The notes under the pieces are model-generated. The model saw only the letters and a list, made by a program, of their open reading frames with translations, ran no database searches and was not told where the DNA came from. From NCBI GenBank assembly GCA_017694135.1, contig JADING010000008.1:1-23079 (forward strand): DNA of 23,079 nucleotides, read 5' to 3'. The translations under genes and the position numbers were made by a program. Shown piece by piece: positions 8,355 through 16,056 of the stretch. The stretch comes from Candidatus Scatoplasma merdavium (GTDB lineage Bacteria > Bacillota_I > Bacilli_A > RFN20 > CAG-288). The number at the start of each line of letters is the position of its first letter. Within the stretch, counting starts at the first letter, position 1.

Positions 8355-9757
8355 TAGAGATTTCCTCCTCTACCACCAACGGTCATATTCTTAACACGCA
8401 GAGTCGGCTGACCAACTTCAACCGGAATTGAACCAGAAGCCGCGCCGCACATACCTTGGCCTCGCTTTAAATCATTTCCGACCATATCGATGTTTTTTAA
8501 CACCTCATATCCGTAACCGATCAATGTGGCATCGCGAACTAAATGATCGATCTTTCCATTTTTTACAATGTAAGCTTTAGAAGCGGTGAAATTAAACTTA
8601 TCAGTAGAAGGATCGACAGATCCACCGCTAAATGAAACGCAGTAAAGACCAAACTCGGTGTTTTTAATAATGTCTTCCACGCTAGATTTACCATTAGCTA
8701 TATAAGTGTTAGTCATTCTTGTAGTAGGTAAATATTTATAAGACTGACGGCGGCAAGAACCGGTTGATGGCATATTCATTCTTCTTCCATCAAACCTATC
8801 AACCATGTAATTCACTAAAACACCATCTTTAATTAAAACGTTTTTAGTAGTTTTATTGCCTTCGTCATCATAAGCGGAACTTCCCCAAGCGTTAGATATA
8901 GTTCCATCATCAATAGCAGTCACAACATCCGAAGCTATTTTCTCATTGAGTTTGCCGCTAAAAACCGAAGTGTTATGAGAAATAGATGTTCCCTCTAAAG
9001 GATGCCCGCAAGCTTCGTGGAACAAAACTCCTCCAAAGCTGTTGCCGATAATGACATCCATCTTTCCTGAAGGGCACTCAGGTGCGCTTAACAAGTCTAC
9101 CGCATCTTTAGCAACACCTTCAGCTAACTTAACGTAATCTACTTGATCTAAAAGTTCCAAGCCTAAAGAACCGCCAGGACCTTCAAATCCCGTTTGGAAA
9201 ATATTGTCCTTACTAGCCACAGCTGAACAGACTAATCTAGTTCTGACTCTTCTGTCTAACACGTGTTTCTTTTCCGAATTAAAAATTTCAACTTTTTCGT
9301 CACTTTCAATAATTCCACAAGTGCAATCAACGATATTAGGAGAATATTTATAAATGACATCTTCTCCTTTTTTTAAATAAGAAATAATCTCTTCATCGCT
9401 TTTTTCTTCATGGTAGATCTTAACCTTTGGCTTCCCTATTAACGGGCGGTCAAAGCCGTTGAGCTCTAACTTCTTACCAGAAGAAAAAGAAGACGCCAAA
9501 TCGCTAGCGAGTTTCAACAAAGATGCGCTAGTTAAATCAGAAGTGTAACCAAAAACGCACTTAGTTCCTTCCATCAAACGAATAGAAGCGCCATAAACCA
9601 AAGACGAAGAGCAGTTATCTACTCTCTTATGAGCTAAAGAAACAGAATGATTGAATTTAGATTGAACATAAAGTTCTGCAAAGTCCGCACCACTTTTTAA
9701 AGCTTCGTTGATAACTTTTAAAGCGAGAGACTTACCAATTAAAGGTTTATTTAACAC
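8354..9757 (-). CDS. tldD: TldD-family zinc metalloprotease
   Basis: This is the catalytic partner of TldE, 467 aa, close to the usual length. The zinc site is HEACGH at residues 247-252 within GNSFGGVLFHEACGHPLEG, the HExxxH hallmark of the U62 family. The following TSISHNTSVFSGKLNEKIAS, DDEGNKTTKNVLIKDGVLVN and the C-terminal RGQGMCGAASGSIPVEVGQP are conserved family regions. Translation appears to start with GTG at 9757: a strong AAGGAGG lies 12 nt upstream and no other in-frame start codon is between them. The long spacing and GTG may lower expression. A good promoter lies at 9790-9818. Cytosolic; the physiological substrate here is unknown, and no peptide-toxin or microcin gene is visible next to it. 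Confidence 0.95.
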   Translation of the reverse strand: MLNKPLIGKSLALKVINEALKSGADFAELYVQSKFNHSVSLAHKRVDNCSSSLVYGASIRLMEGTKCVFGYTSDLTSASLLKLASDLASSFSSGKKLELNGFDRPLIGKPKVKIYHEEKSDEEIISYLKKGEDVIYKYSPNIVDCTCGIIESDEKVEIFNSEKKHVLDRRVRTRLVCSAVASKDNIFQTGFEGPGGSLGLELLDQVDYVKLAEGVAKDAVDLLSAPECPSGKMDVIIGNSFGGVLFHEACGHPLEGTSISHNTSVFSGKLNEKIASDVVTAIDDGTISNAWGSSAYDDEGNKTTKNVLIKDGVLVNYMVDRFDGRRMNMPSTGSCRRQSYKYLPTTRMTNTYIANGKSSVEDIIKNTEFGLYCVSFSGGSVDPSTDKFNFTASKAYIVKNGKIDHLVRDATLIGYGYEVLKNIDMVGNDLKRGQGMCGAASGSIPVEVGQPTLRVKNMTVGGRGGNL

Positions 9758-9789
9758 TGTTAAATTTGTCCTCCTTATAAACTAGTAAA

Positions 9790-9818
9790 AATATATCATT
9801 AATAATACTTATCTTCAA
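9790..9818 (-). promoter_or_regulatory. Promoter of tldD-tldE
   Basis: On the minus strand a TTGAAG -35 box and a TATATT -10 box (five of six to consensus) are separated by exactly 17 nt. Transcription would start near 9783, giving a leader of about 25 nt that carries the AAGGAGG site. Confidence 0.65.
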
Positions 9819-9839
9819 TTTTAAAGCTTTATAGATTAA

Positions 9840-9869
9840 TTGTTAAAAACTTATAAAAGGAAGGATACT
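9840..9869 (+). promoter_or_regulatory. Possible promoter of the collagen-like lipoprotein gene
   Basis: TTGTTA (9840-9845) and GATACT (9864-9869) are 18 nt apart and face the lipoprotein gene; each matches four of six consensus bases. The leader would be about 80 nt. TAAAAT-like boxes nearer the gene (around 9900-9915) are alternatives. Confidence 0.35.
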
Positions 9870-9956
9870 TTCAAGAAGCGTATTTAATTAATCATTTATA
9901 AGTCATAAAATAAAATTATCAAAAACTTAGTTTTCTGCTTTGGAGGAATTATTGGC

Positions 9957-12410
9957 ATGAAACACAAAAGTCTACTTTTATTAGCTGTATTTGGAGCTGC
10001 GACTCTCTCTTTAGCGAGCTGTTCTCAGCAAATCAACCCGCAACACAGTGTCATTACCGGACCGCAGGGTGAAAAAGGGGAAACTGGTGATACAGGTCCG
10101 CAAGGTCCTGCTGGTGAAGATGGTAAAGACGGACAAGATGGCGAAGATGGACAAGACGGCGCCACTTGGTTAACCGGAACCACGGCTCCTACTTCTGAAC
10201 AAGGTAAAGATGGTGATTTGTATCTAAACACCACAACCTTAGACGTTTATCAAAAGAAAAATGGCGCTTGGTCAATCGTTACAAACATCAAAGGTGACAA
10301 AGGTGAAACCGGTGAGCAAGGCCCCGCTGGTGATAAAGGTGAAACTGGTGACAAGGGTGAAACCGGTGAACAAGGCCCTCAAGGTGACAAAGGCGACAAG
10401 GGTGATCAAGGCGAACAAGGCCCTGCTGGTGAAGATGGTAAAGATGGTATTGGCATTAAGTCCATTGTAAAAACTAGCTCCGAAGGTAATGTTGACACTT
10501 ATACAATCACATATACAGATGACACAACTTCCACTTTCACAGTTACTAACGGTGAAGATGGAAAGACACCTACTATTGAAATAGACGAAGAAACTAATCA
10601 CTGGATTATTAACGGTAAAGATACCGGTATTCCTGCAACTGGTCCTAAAGGCGATTCTGGCTCTTCTACCACTGTTGCAAACAAAATAACCATTGGTGAA
10701 AACGGCAACTGGTTTATTGATGGTGAAGACACCGGAGTTTCCGCCAAAGGTGAAAAAGGTGAACAGGGCGAAAAAGGTGAACCTGGTGAAGACGGCGAAG
10801 ACGGCGCCACTTGGTTAACCGGAGCTACAGCTCCTACTTCTGAGCAAGGTAAAGATGGAGATCTTTACTTAGATACAACCACTTATAATCTCTATCAAAA
10901 ACAAAGTGGCGAATGGAAGCTGCTCTGCAACATCAAAGGTGAAACTGGTGAAGCTGGCCAAGATGGTGAAAAAGGCGAACAAGGCCCTCAAGGTGACAAA
11001 GGCGACAAGGGTGATCAAGGTGAACAAGGCCCTGCTGGTGAAGATGGTAAAGATGGACAAGACGGCGCTACCGCTTGGTCTAATACCATGATTCCTTCAG
11101 CTGATGGTTACGTTACAGTAGATAAAGGCAGCGCTATAGTTGGTGAAGACATCACCTTTACCGCAATTCCTTACGATATCAATACCCACGTTGCTACTCA
11201 CATCATTTTAAACGGCGAATCACATGAAGTCGATGGAGAAGGTAAAGTTACCGTTAAAATGGTTGCAAACGGATATGTCGCACAAGGTGTGTTTAAAGAA
11301 ATAACTCAAGAAAGTATCCTTGATAAAGCAATTTCTGCTGACATCAATACAGTCTTAGGATTATCAGATTTAAACACTGAAGGAACTTATAAGGATCTCT
11401 ATTCTGTTACTGGCGTTTGGACTGGAACTACTCAGTCAACCTATGGTAATGGTAAAATTGTTGATTTAGAAGATTCTTCAAAGGAATTAACTGTTTACGG
11501 CTTAACTAGCGAAGACTATTTAGATTCAATCACCTACTCTAATGAAGTATATTCATTTGAAAACCCTAAGAACTTTTCATCTACATTAGAAGATCAAATG
11601 GTTAATGGTGCTTTAGTTACTATCGTTGGTGTTCCATTAAAGTATAATTCAACAATCGAAATCCAAGGTATTGTTTCCAATATTACCGCCCCTGCTGATT
11701 ACGATGTTGCTATAACTTATCCAGAAACTTCAAACGGTTCTGTAACTGGTGTTAGCACCACACATTATGGTGATACTGTTGAATTTACTGTCCAACCCGA
11801 TGAAGGTTACGTGTTATCTGAACTTAAAGTTAATAACGGAAACAACTTAGCATCTTCGTTAGCTGAAGGTAAAATTTCTTACCAAGTATCTGCCTTTGGT
11901 AACTTATCAATAAGAGCAAGCTTTGTTGAAGAAGGCTCTGTAACTGAAGAAACTACTGTAGCTTCATACAATTTTGCGAATGGTACAGGTATAACTGGTG
12001 ACACCAATGCAGTTGATACAACTAAGCTAAAAACTATTTTCGACAGCAATAAAAAAGAAGGTGATGGATCTGTTACTGAAATTACTGAAGCAACTAAATA
12101 TTGTCCTGGGGCAAGTGGATATCTAAACTTTGGCATTAAAGTAGGTACTTCTGACGAAAGCTCCTTGACCTTAACTTTAAACCAAGAAATTACTAAAGTT
12201 AGAGTGTATACAGTCGGGTGGAAAACATCTGATAAGATTGGTATTTCTACATCCGGAACTCCTACTAATTTCACTCAAATGTCATCGGTAGCATATAACG
12301 TTGAAGGATGTAAAGCAAAAGAACATCTATTTGAATTAGGTTCAACAACCACAGTTCACATTGAAACTCAAAACCGCGGCTTCATTACTGCTATTGAATT
12401 TATCGCTTAA
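9957..12410 (+). CDS. Collagen-like surface lipoprotein with repeated modules
   Basis: This 817-aa protein has a lipoprotein signal peptide with lipobox LASC and lipidated Cys22. Collagen-like Gly-X-Y tracts rich in GEQGP, GDKGD and GEDGKDG occupy about residues 35-68, 113-164, 265-283 and 328-370; such tracts can trimerise into a stalk. Between them lie two copies of a WLTG...APTSEQGKDGDLYL...NIKG module (69-113 and 284-328), a DTYTITYTDDTTSTFTVTNG segment (180-199) and two NGK/GEDTG-type short modules (about 203-227 and 243-263). The C-terminal half is beta-rich: an InlB-B/Flg_new-like segment (about 380-450), an OB-fold-like part with YSVTGVW...VTIVGV...IQGIVSNI (about 480-590), a second YPETSNGSV...VQPDEGYVLSELKVNN repeat (about 595-665) and a terminal beta-sandwich-like domain. 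GGAGG lies 10 nt before the ATG. It is the only plus-strand gene here, divergent from tldD. Likely a membrane-anchored adhesive or scaffolding protein; the ligand is unknown. Confidence 0.92.
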   Translation: MKHKSLLLLAVFGAATLSLASCSQQINPQHSVITGPQGEKGETGDTGPQGPAGEDGKDGQDGEDGQDGATWLTGTTAPTSEQGKDGDLYLNTTTLDVYQKKNGAWSIVTNIKGDKGETGEQGPAGDKGETGDKGETGEQGPQGDKGDKGDQGEQGPAGEDGKDGIGIKSIVKTSSEGNVDTYTITYTDDTTSTFTVTNGEDGKTPTIEIDEETNHWIINGKDTGIPATGPKGDSGSSTTVANKITIGENGNWFIDGEDTGVSAKGEKGEQGEKGEPGEDGEDGATWLTGATAPTSEQGKDGDLYLDTTTYNLYQKQSGEWKLLCNIKGETGEAGQDGEKGEQGPQGDKGDKGDQGEQGPAGEDGKDGQDGATAWSNTMIPSADGYVTVDKGSAIVGEDITFTAIPYDINTHVATHIILNGESHEVDGEGKVTVKMVANGYVAQGVFKEITQESILDKAISADINTVLGLSDLNTEGTYKDLYSVTGVWTGTTQSTYGNGKIVDLEDSSKELTVYGLTSEDYLDSITYSNEVYSFENPKNFSSTLEDQMVNGALVTIVGVPLKYNSTIEIQGIVSNITAPADYDVAITYPETSNGSVTGVSTTHYGDTVEFTVQPDEGYVLSELKVNNGNNLASSLAEGKISYQVSAFGNLSIRASFVEEGSVTEETTVASYNFANGTGITGDTNAVDTTKLKTIFDSNKKEGDGSVTEITEATKYCPGASGYLNFGIKVGTSDESSLTLTLNQEITKVRVYTVGWKTSDKIGISTSGTPTNFTQMSSVAYNVEGCKAKEHLFELGSTTTVHIETQNRGFITAIEFIA
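10161..10295 (+). repeat. WLTG module, copy 1
   Basis: This encodes residues 69-113 of the collagen-like lipoprotein (ATWLTG...APTSEQGKDGDLYL...YQK...NIKG). A near copy at 10806-10940 shares its first bases exactly, starting at GACGGCGCC in both, 645 nt (215 codons) apart. The module always links one Gly-X-Y tract to the next. Confidence 0.85.
10368..10447 (+). repeat. 80-nt direct repeat, copy 1, in collagen-like tract
   Basis: This segment encodes EQGPQGDKGDKGDQGEQGPA and the following acidic Gly-X-Y residues. It matches 10977-11056 at 79 of 80 positions (one C/T difference). The offset of 609 nt is exactly 203 codons. Confidence 0.9.
10806..10940 (+). repeat. WLTG module, copy 2
   Basis: Second copy of the module at 10161-10295, encoding residues 284-328. 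The first half is strongly conserved at the DNA level; the second half (NLYQKQSGEWKLLCNIKG) has diverged from copy 1 in sequence but keeps the pattern. Confidence 0.85.
10977..11056 (+). repeat. 80-nt direct repeat, copy 2, in collagen-like tract
   Basis: Near-identical partner of 10368-10447. The low divergence, compared with the rest of the repeated modules, suggests recent duplication or gene conversion. Confidence 0.9.
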
Positions 12411-12416
12411 TCAAAT

Positions 12417-12451
12417 AAAGGCATCAGATCAATTAAATCTGATGCCTTTTT
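12417..12451 (+). terminator. Rho-independent terminator between converging genes
   Basis: AAAGGCATCAGAT (12417-12429) pairs with ATCTGATGCCTTT (12437-12449) over 13 bp with a 7-nt loop, followed by T residues. It starts 6 nt after the stop of the collagen-like gene. Read on the minus strand it also ends in TTT, so it can serve the converging lemA gene ending at 12497. Confidence 0.9.
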
Positions 12452-12496
12452 AAATTTCATAAAATAAACAGTTAATAAATTAATTAATACTATCGA

Positions 12497-13075
12497 TTAG
12501 AAGTCCATCTTTACGTCTTCTCTTTTCCCCTCTTCAACTTCGAAGAATTCTTTTTCTTGACAGCCGAGAGAACGAGCGGGGATAGAAGACGGCCAAACCC
12601 TAATATATTGATTGTATGCAGAAACATTAGAATTGTAGACTCTTCTAGCGGCTTGAAGATGCTCTTCAGCATCTCTAGAGGCTTTTTGAAGTTCAATAAA
12701 AACAGTATTCGCTTTAAGCTCAGGATATTGCTCTGCTACTAAATTAATGTTATTAGCAGCGCTGGTTAACTTGGCAGTTAAGTCTTGCATATCTTTTGAA
12801 GACATATTGCTGGGCAACTTATCAGTTCTCATTCCAATAACTTGAGCGAGAGTTTCTTTCTCGTGTTTTGCGTAACCTTTAGTAATATCAAACATCTTAG
12901 TTAACAAATCAAATCTTTTTTCTAAGGCTACATCAATACCGGATAAAGATTCTTCAATCTTAACTTCCATTCTGGCAATTGTATTTTTAGAGCCAATCCA
13001 CCAAGCTATTAAGCCGATTACAACAACAGCAACAACACATACAATAACAATCCCAATTATTCCACCTAAAGACAT
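12497..13075 (-). CDS. lemA: LemA family protein
   Basis: This 192-aa protein has the LemA architecture: a short outer N-terminus, one membrane helix (about residues 6-28, IIGIVIVCVVAVVVIGLIAWW), then a long helical cytoplasmic domain. Family features are NTIARMEVKIEESLSGIDVALEKR (helix 1; the usual N..V...F..VD..L..R pattern), LVAEQYPELKANTVFIELQ and ARRVYNSNVSAYNQYI, ending near FFEVEEG. LemA proteins are widespread, but their biochemical role is not settled. The ATG has an AGGAGG site 7 nt upstream and a good extended -10 promoter. A DUF3137 protein is encoded just upstream on the same strand; from memory LemA and DUF3137 genes are often neighbours, which supports both calls. Its own promoter suggests it is not strictly dependent on the upstream operon. 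Confidence 0.92.
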   Translation of the reverse strand: MSLGGIIGIVIVCVVAVVVIGLIAWWIGSKNTIARMEVKIEESLSGIDVALEKRFDLLTKMFDITKGYAKHEKETLAQVIGMRTDKLPSNMSSKDMQDLTAKLTSAANNINLVAEQYPELKANTVFIELQKASRDAEEHLQAARRVYNSNVSAYNQYIRVWPSSIPARSLGCQEKEFFEVEEGKREDVKMDF

Positions 13076-13100
13076 ACATTTACCTCCTCGAGTTAGCTTT

Positions 13101-13109
13101 ATTATAGCA
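13101..13109 (-). promoter_or_regulatory. Extended -10 promoter of lemA
   Basis: The minus strand reads TGCTATAAT, a perfect TGn plus TATAAT. No clear -35 box is present, which an extended -10 tolerates. Transcription would begin about 18 nt before the lemA ATG, just ahead of the AGGAGG site. Confidence 0.65.
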
Positions 13110-13460
13110 AATTTTATAAGATGGCATTTTTAAGGGCCTGCTATGGACCCTTTCCATTCTCTATTTTTCTATTAAGTTAATTGTTTAATGTTTTAAAAGC
13201 AGACTACACACTGTCAATTTAATATCACTTTAATATCGTTTAATTATCTTTTAGATATGCTGAAACTGCCTAATTAATATGATTAAACTATCTATTAACT
13301 GTCATTAAACTCTCTTATTAATATAAAAAACAGTGCAAAAACCACTAAATTCTATCTCAATACTATCAAAACAGTATCAAAATACTATCAAATAAATAAC
13401 ATTAAACTTAACGCTAAAAGATGTGAAAAAAACAAAAGTAAACACTAAGAAACAAAAGTG
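13110..13460. other. AT-rich non-coding island with short phased repeats
   Basis: No gene is apparent in this stretch between lemA and the DUF3137 gene. Two sets of short tandem units are visible: TTTAATATCAC, TTTAATATCG, TTTAATTATC (13218-13248) and TACTATCAAAA, CAGTATCAAAA, TACTATCAAAT (13361-13393, 11 bp each, with a weaker unit before). ATTAAACT occurs twice between them. The A-runs recur about once per helical turn. A weak hairpin with a T-rich tail (13441-13462, read on the minus strand) overlaps the DUF3137 stop codon and could be its terminator. A GC-richer imperfect hairpin lies near 13132-13153. Confidence 0.55.
13361..13393. repeat. Three 11-bp tandem repeats
   Basis: TACTATCAAAA, CAGTATCAAAA and TACTATCAAAT follow one another without gaps; the units differ at two or three positions. 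The 11-bp period places the A-runs on the same face of the helix. Confidence 0.7.
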
Positions 13461-14411
13461 TTAACCTTCTTGTTTTTCTTCTACATAGAACTTATCAGTT
13501 AAGTTAAATACGTTGATGATATCTAACAAAGATAAGATTTTTTCAATTCTTTTAATAAAATAAGTAGTGACATCTTCGTATTCAAATTCAGTTACTTTCA
13601 AAAACATTCCGTTAACACAGAAAAGAATTTCATTAGAAGTGATTCTAATATCAATTTTCCCCTGGAAATAATTAGCTAATTCCTGAAGTTTTTGAATTAC
13701 TTGCGGTGTGAGAATATAGAAGCAATCGTGCTGAGAAGTAGAAAACACATCGTAAGTCTTATTGAAGTTTTCATCTTCCATTTCACATTTGTTTTCTTGT
13801 TTCAATAAAGAAAATATCGCGTTAGAAAACCTGTTTTCAATTACTAATATTTGCGAATCAATTTTCTTATTTAGCGGCGAAACTCTAGCAACAACGCCAT
13901 CAAATACAATCTCGGTATCAGTCGTGTTATTAGAGTTATGAATCAAGCGTGTTACTGAAAGATCTTGCAGTCTAACATTAATACCTCGGTAAGTCCCTTG
14001 AAGCTCCCCTTCACTTTCAAACAGGTTACCACTCGAAAAGAAAGGCACTTCTTTAAAGTATTTTATATCGCAATGTTTGTAACTGAAGCTGCCGTTATTT
14101 AAAACAACTCGCGCTATCTCGTGGCATCCTTTAAACATTACGCTTTTATTTACGCTTTTTAGCCCAACTAAAACGCAAAGCAAACCGATAGCTAAAGCTA
14201 TTGCGGCAAAAATCAAAAGAACAGAATTAAAAGAAAAACCAAAAATGAAAAACAGCAGAAAAGCTATACCCAAAAAAACATAGCCTAAAACTTTGGCTGG
14301 ATAACCTTTAGTCATGTAGTTCTTATTTTCTACTTCTACTTGGCTAATAATGCTAGGAGACACCTTTTTTAGATACTTTTGCGCTTCGGATTTGATTCTA
14401 GCTTCATTCAT
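13461..14411 (-). CDS. DUF3137-type membrane protein
   Basis: This 316-aa protein has a helical cytoplasmic N-terminus, two close membrane helices (about residues 41-61 and 66-88) and a C-terminal soluble domain. The layout and the stretch YFKEVPFFSSGNLFESEGELQGTYRGINVRLQD followed by IVFDGVVARV fit the DUF3137 family, whose members have a Phe-x-Gly start to the second half and are often found beside LemA. The biochemical function is unknown. The ATG at 14411 overlaps the ligase gene by 8 nt (ATGAATGA), so translation is coupled to it. Beyond the gene comes the AT-rich island and then lemA. I rate the family call as likely rather than certain. Confidence 0.75.
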   Translation of the reverse strand: MNEARIKSEAQKYLKKVSPSIISQVEVENKNYMTKGYPAKVLGYVFLGIAFLLFFIFGFSFNSVLLIFAAIALAIGLLCVLVGLKSVNKSVMFKGCHEIARVVLNNGSFSYKHCDIKYFKEVPFFSSGNLFESEGELQGTYRGINVRLQDLSVTRLIHNSNNTTDTEIVFDGVVARVSPLNKKIDSQILVIENRFSNAIFSLLKQENKCEMEDENFNKTYDVFSTSQHDCFYILTPQVIQKLQELANYFQGKIDIRITSNEILFCVNGMFLKVTEFEYEDVTTYFIKRIEKILSLLDIINVFNLTDKFYVEEKQEG

Positions 14412-16041
14412 GTTCGTGCCTCTTTTCCAGGACTTTATAATCGACCTTACCTATTAAAGTATGCGGCAGTTCTTTAACAAAATAAACCTCCTTAGGTCGA
14501 GCGTAAATAGAGCATTCGCGAGAAATAGCATCTTTAAGTGCATCAACATCAATTGCTGAAGCGTCTCCAACTATATAAACTCCAACCATATGACCTCTCT
14601 CTTCATCCTTTAAAGAGATAACTGCACACTCTTTTACACCTTTGATCTTTTGGACAACTTTTTCCACATCCGAAGGGTAAATGTTGATTCCGTTTACTTT
14701 AATAAGCCTTTTAATTCGCTGCTTAAAAAACAAAAAGCCATCTTTATCTAAATAACCTAAATCCCCAGTTCTCAACCACATAATCCCATCTTTGTCTTTA
14801 TAAATAGGATATTCTTCATTACCAAAGCGGTAACCATTCATCAATGTGGTTCCACTTATGCATATTTCTCCGCTTTCTAAAGGAGGCAAGACATTCTTGT
14901 TTTCATCTATAATCTGCGTCTTAGTAATTGGCAGACTAACTCCCACTGTTCCGACTTTGTTATATCTAAAAGTATTAACGTTAGAGACCGTAACCGTTTC
15001 TGTTAAGCCGTAGCCTTCAAACAATTTAGCGCCAGATCCATTTTCTTTCATCCGAGCGTTAAACTCATCAAAAACCTTTTGGTTTCCCCCATCTCCTCCA
15101 ACAAAACAAACGTGGAGGTTTTTAAGTCTCTTTCCTTTAAACTTCTTGTTTTTAAGAAGAGCTTGATACAAAGTTGGAATACCAATAATGCAATTGATCT
15201 TATTTTTCTTTAAATATTTGCAGACAGTGTCAGAAGAAAACTTCGGCATAATAGTAGATACTCCGCCGTTAAACATCAAAGTGTGAATTCCCATGCATAA
15301 ACCAAAGCCGTGGAACATCGGAAGGACCGCCATCATATGATAAGTTGGTATTCTATCTTTAGAAATATCTATGATCCACAAACCCTGATTCGCCAGTTCA
15401 TTTAAGGCGTAACTAGATAAAGCGATAGTCTTCGATTCTCCAGTAGTTCCTCCAGAATGGAGATATATAGCGTCTTCAAAGCAGAGTTTTTCATAACCCA
15501 AATACTCTTTTTCTTTTAAAATATCTTTAAAAAGAAACAACGACGAAGAAGAAACTTTCGGCAAAGCGAGATCTTTGTATTTAAGATCCTTTTTGATTTT
15601 CTGAACTTTCTTATACATAAAAGAATAAACAAAAGGAAGTTCATCAACAGGTGAAGCCACGATAAATTTAATCCCTTTAGATAAAAGGGGCTTGAATTCT
15701 AGATAGTTTTGATCAAGCATAATTAAAATATTCGAATGGCATTTCTCCATTGTTTTTTCCAATTGCTCTTTCTTCATTAAAGGGTGAACAATATTGGCAA
15801 TCGCTCCGATTTGATTTATAGCATACAGAGAATATACCGCTTCAGGAATATTAGGTAAGCAAACCGTTACAACGCTGTTTTTATTTACGCCATTCTTTTT
15901 CAAGAATCCTGCGGTTTTATTGATGCAGCTCAACACGTGAGACTTTGAAAAAGAATGGCTCATATAATACAAGCTCTCTTCTTTCTCATGACCTTTAACG
16001 CGATTTTTTAAAGCCTCATATAAACTTATTTTCGTTTCCAT
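14404..16041 (-). CDS. AMP-dependent acyl-CoA synthetase/ligase
   Basis: This 545-aa enzyme belongs to the ANL (acyl/aryl-CoA synthetase) superfamily, which activates a carboxylic acid with ATP to an acyl-adenylate and passes it to CoA or a carrier. The motifs are in order: HSGGTTGESK (P-loop-like, 195-204), LPMFHGFGL (about 240), GYGLTET (343-349), LRTGDLG (about 423-429), the hinge RIKRLIKVNGINIYP and the C-terminal catalytic Lys in TLIGKVDYK (Lys532). The overall pattern is closest to long-chain fatty acid-CoA ligases, but the substrate cannot be read from sequence. ATG 16041 is chosen because AGGAG lies 8 nt before it; an in-frame GTG at 16050 overlaps that site. It follows the DUF1624 gene by 15 nt and overlaps the DUF3137 gene, so the three form an operon. 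It ends in TGA. Confidence 0.92.
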   Translation of the reverse strand: METKISLYEALKNRVKGHEKEESLYYMSHSFSKSHVLSCINKTAGFLKKNGVNKNSVVTVCLPNIPEAVYSLYAINQIGAIANIVHPLMKKEQLEKTMEKCHSNILIMLDQNYLEFKPLLSKGIKFIVASPVDELPFVYSFMYKKVQKIKKDLKYKDLALPKVSSSSLFLFKDILKEKEYLGYEKLCFEDAIYLHSGGTTGESKTIALSSYALNELANQGLWIIDISKDRIPTYHMMAVLPMFHGFGLCMGIHTLMFNGGVSTIMPKFSSDTVCKYLKKNKINCIIGIPTLYQALLKNKKFKGKRLKNLHVCFVGGDGGNQKVFDEFNARMKENGSGAKLFEGYGLTETVTVSNVNTFRYNKVGTVGVSLPITKTQIIDENKNVLPPLESGEICISGTTLMNGYRFGNEEYPIYKDKDGIMWLRTGDLGYLDKDGFLFFKQRIKRLIKVNGINIYPSDVEKVVQKIKGVKECAVISLKDEERGHMVGVYIVGDASAIDVDALKDAISRECSIYARPKEVYFVKELPHTLIGKVDYKVLEKRHEHE

Positions 16042-16056
16042 TTTATTCACTCCTAA

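Noticed and set aside
10368..11056. Regular repeats that could suggest a CRISPR array
   Set aside because: The repeats are in-frame collagen-like coding units without constant repeat-unique spacer pattern, and no cas gene is near.
10025..11091. Several open frames on both strands inside the collagen-like gene
   Set aside because: They mirror the Gly-X-Y codon repeats (glycine codons read out of frame); no ribosome binding sites, and the lipoprotein frame is clearly the real one.
753..16041. Use of TGA as tryptophan, as in mycoplasmas
   Set aside because: TGA ends the YfhO-type gene and the AMP-ligase gene at positions where downstream genes start, and tryptophan is encoded by TGG throughout.
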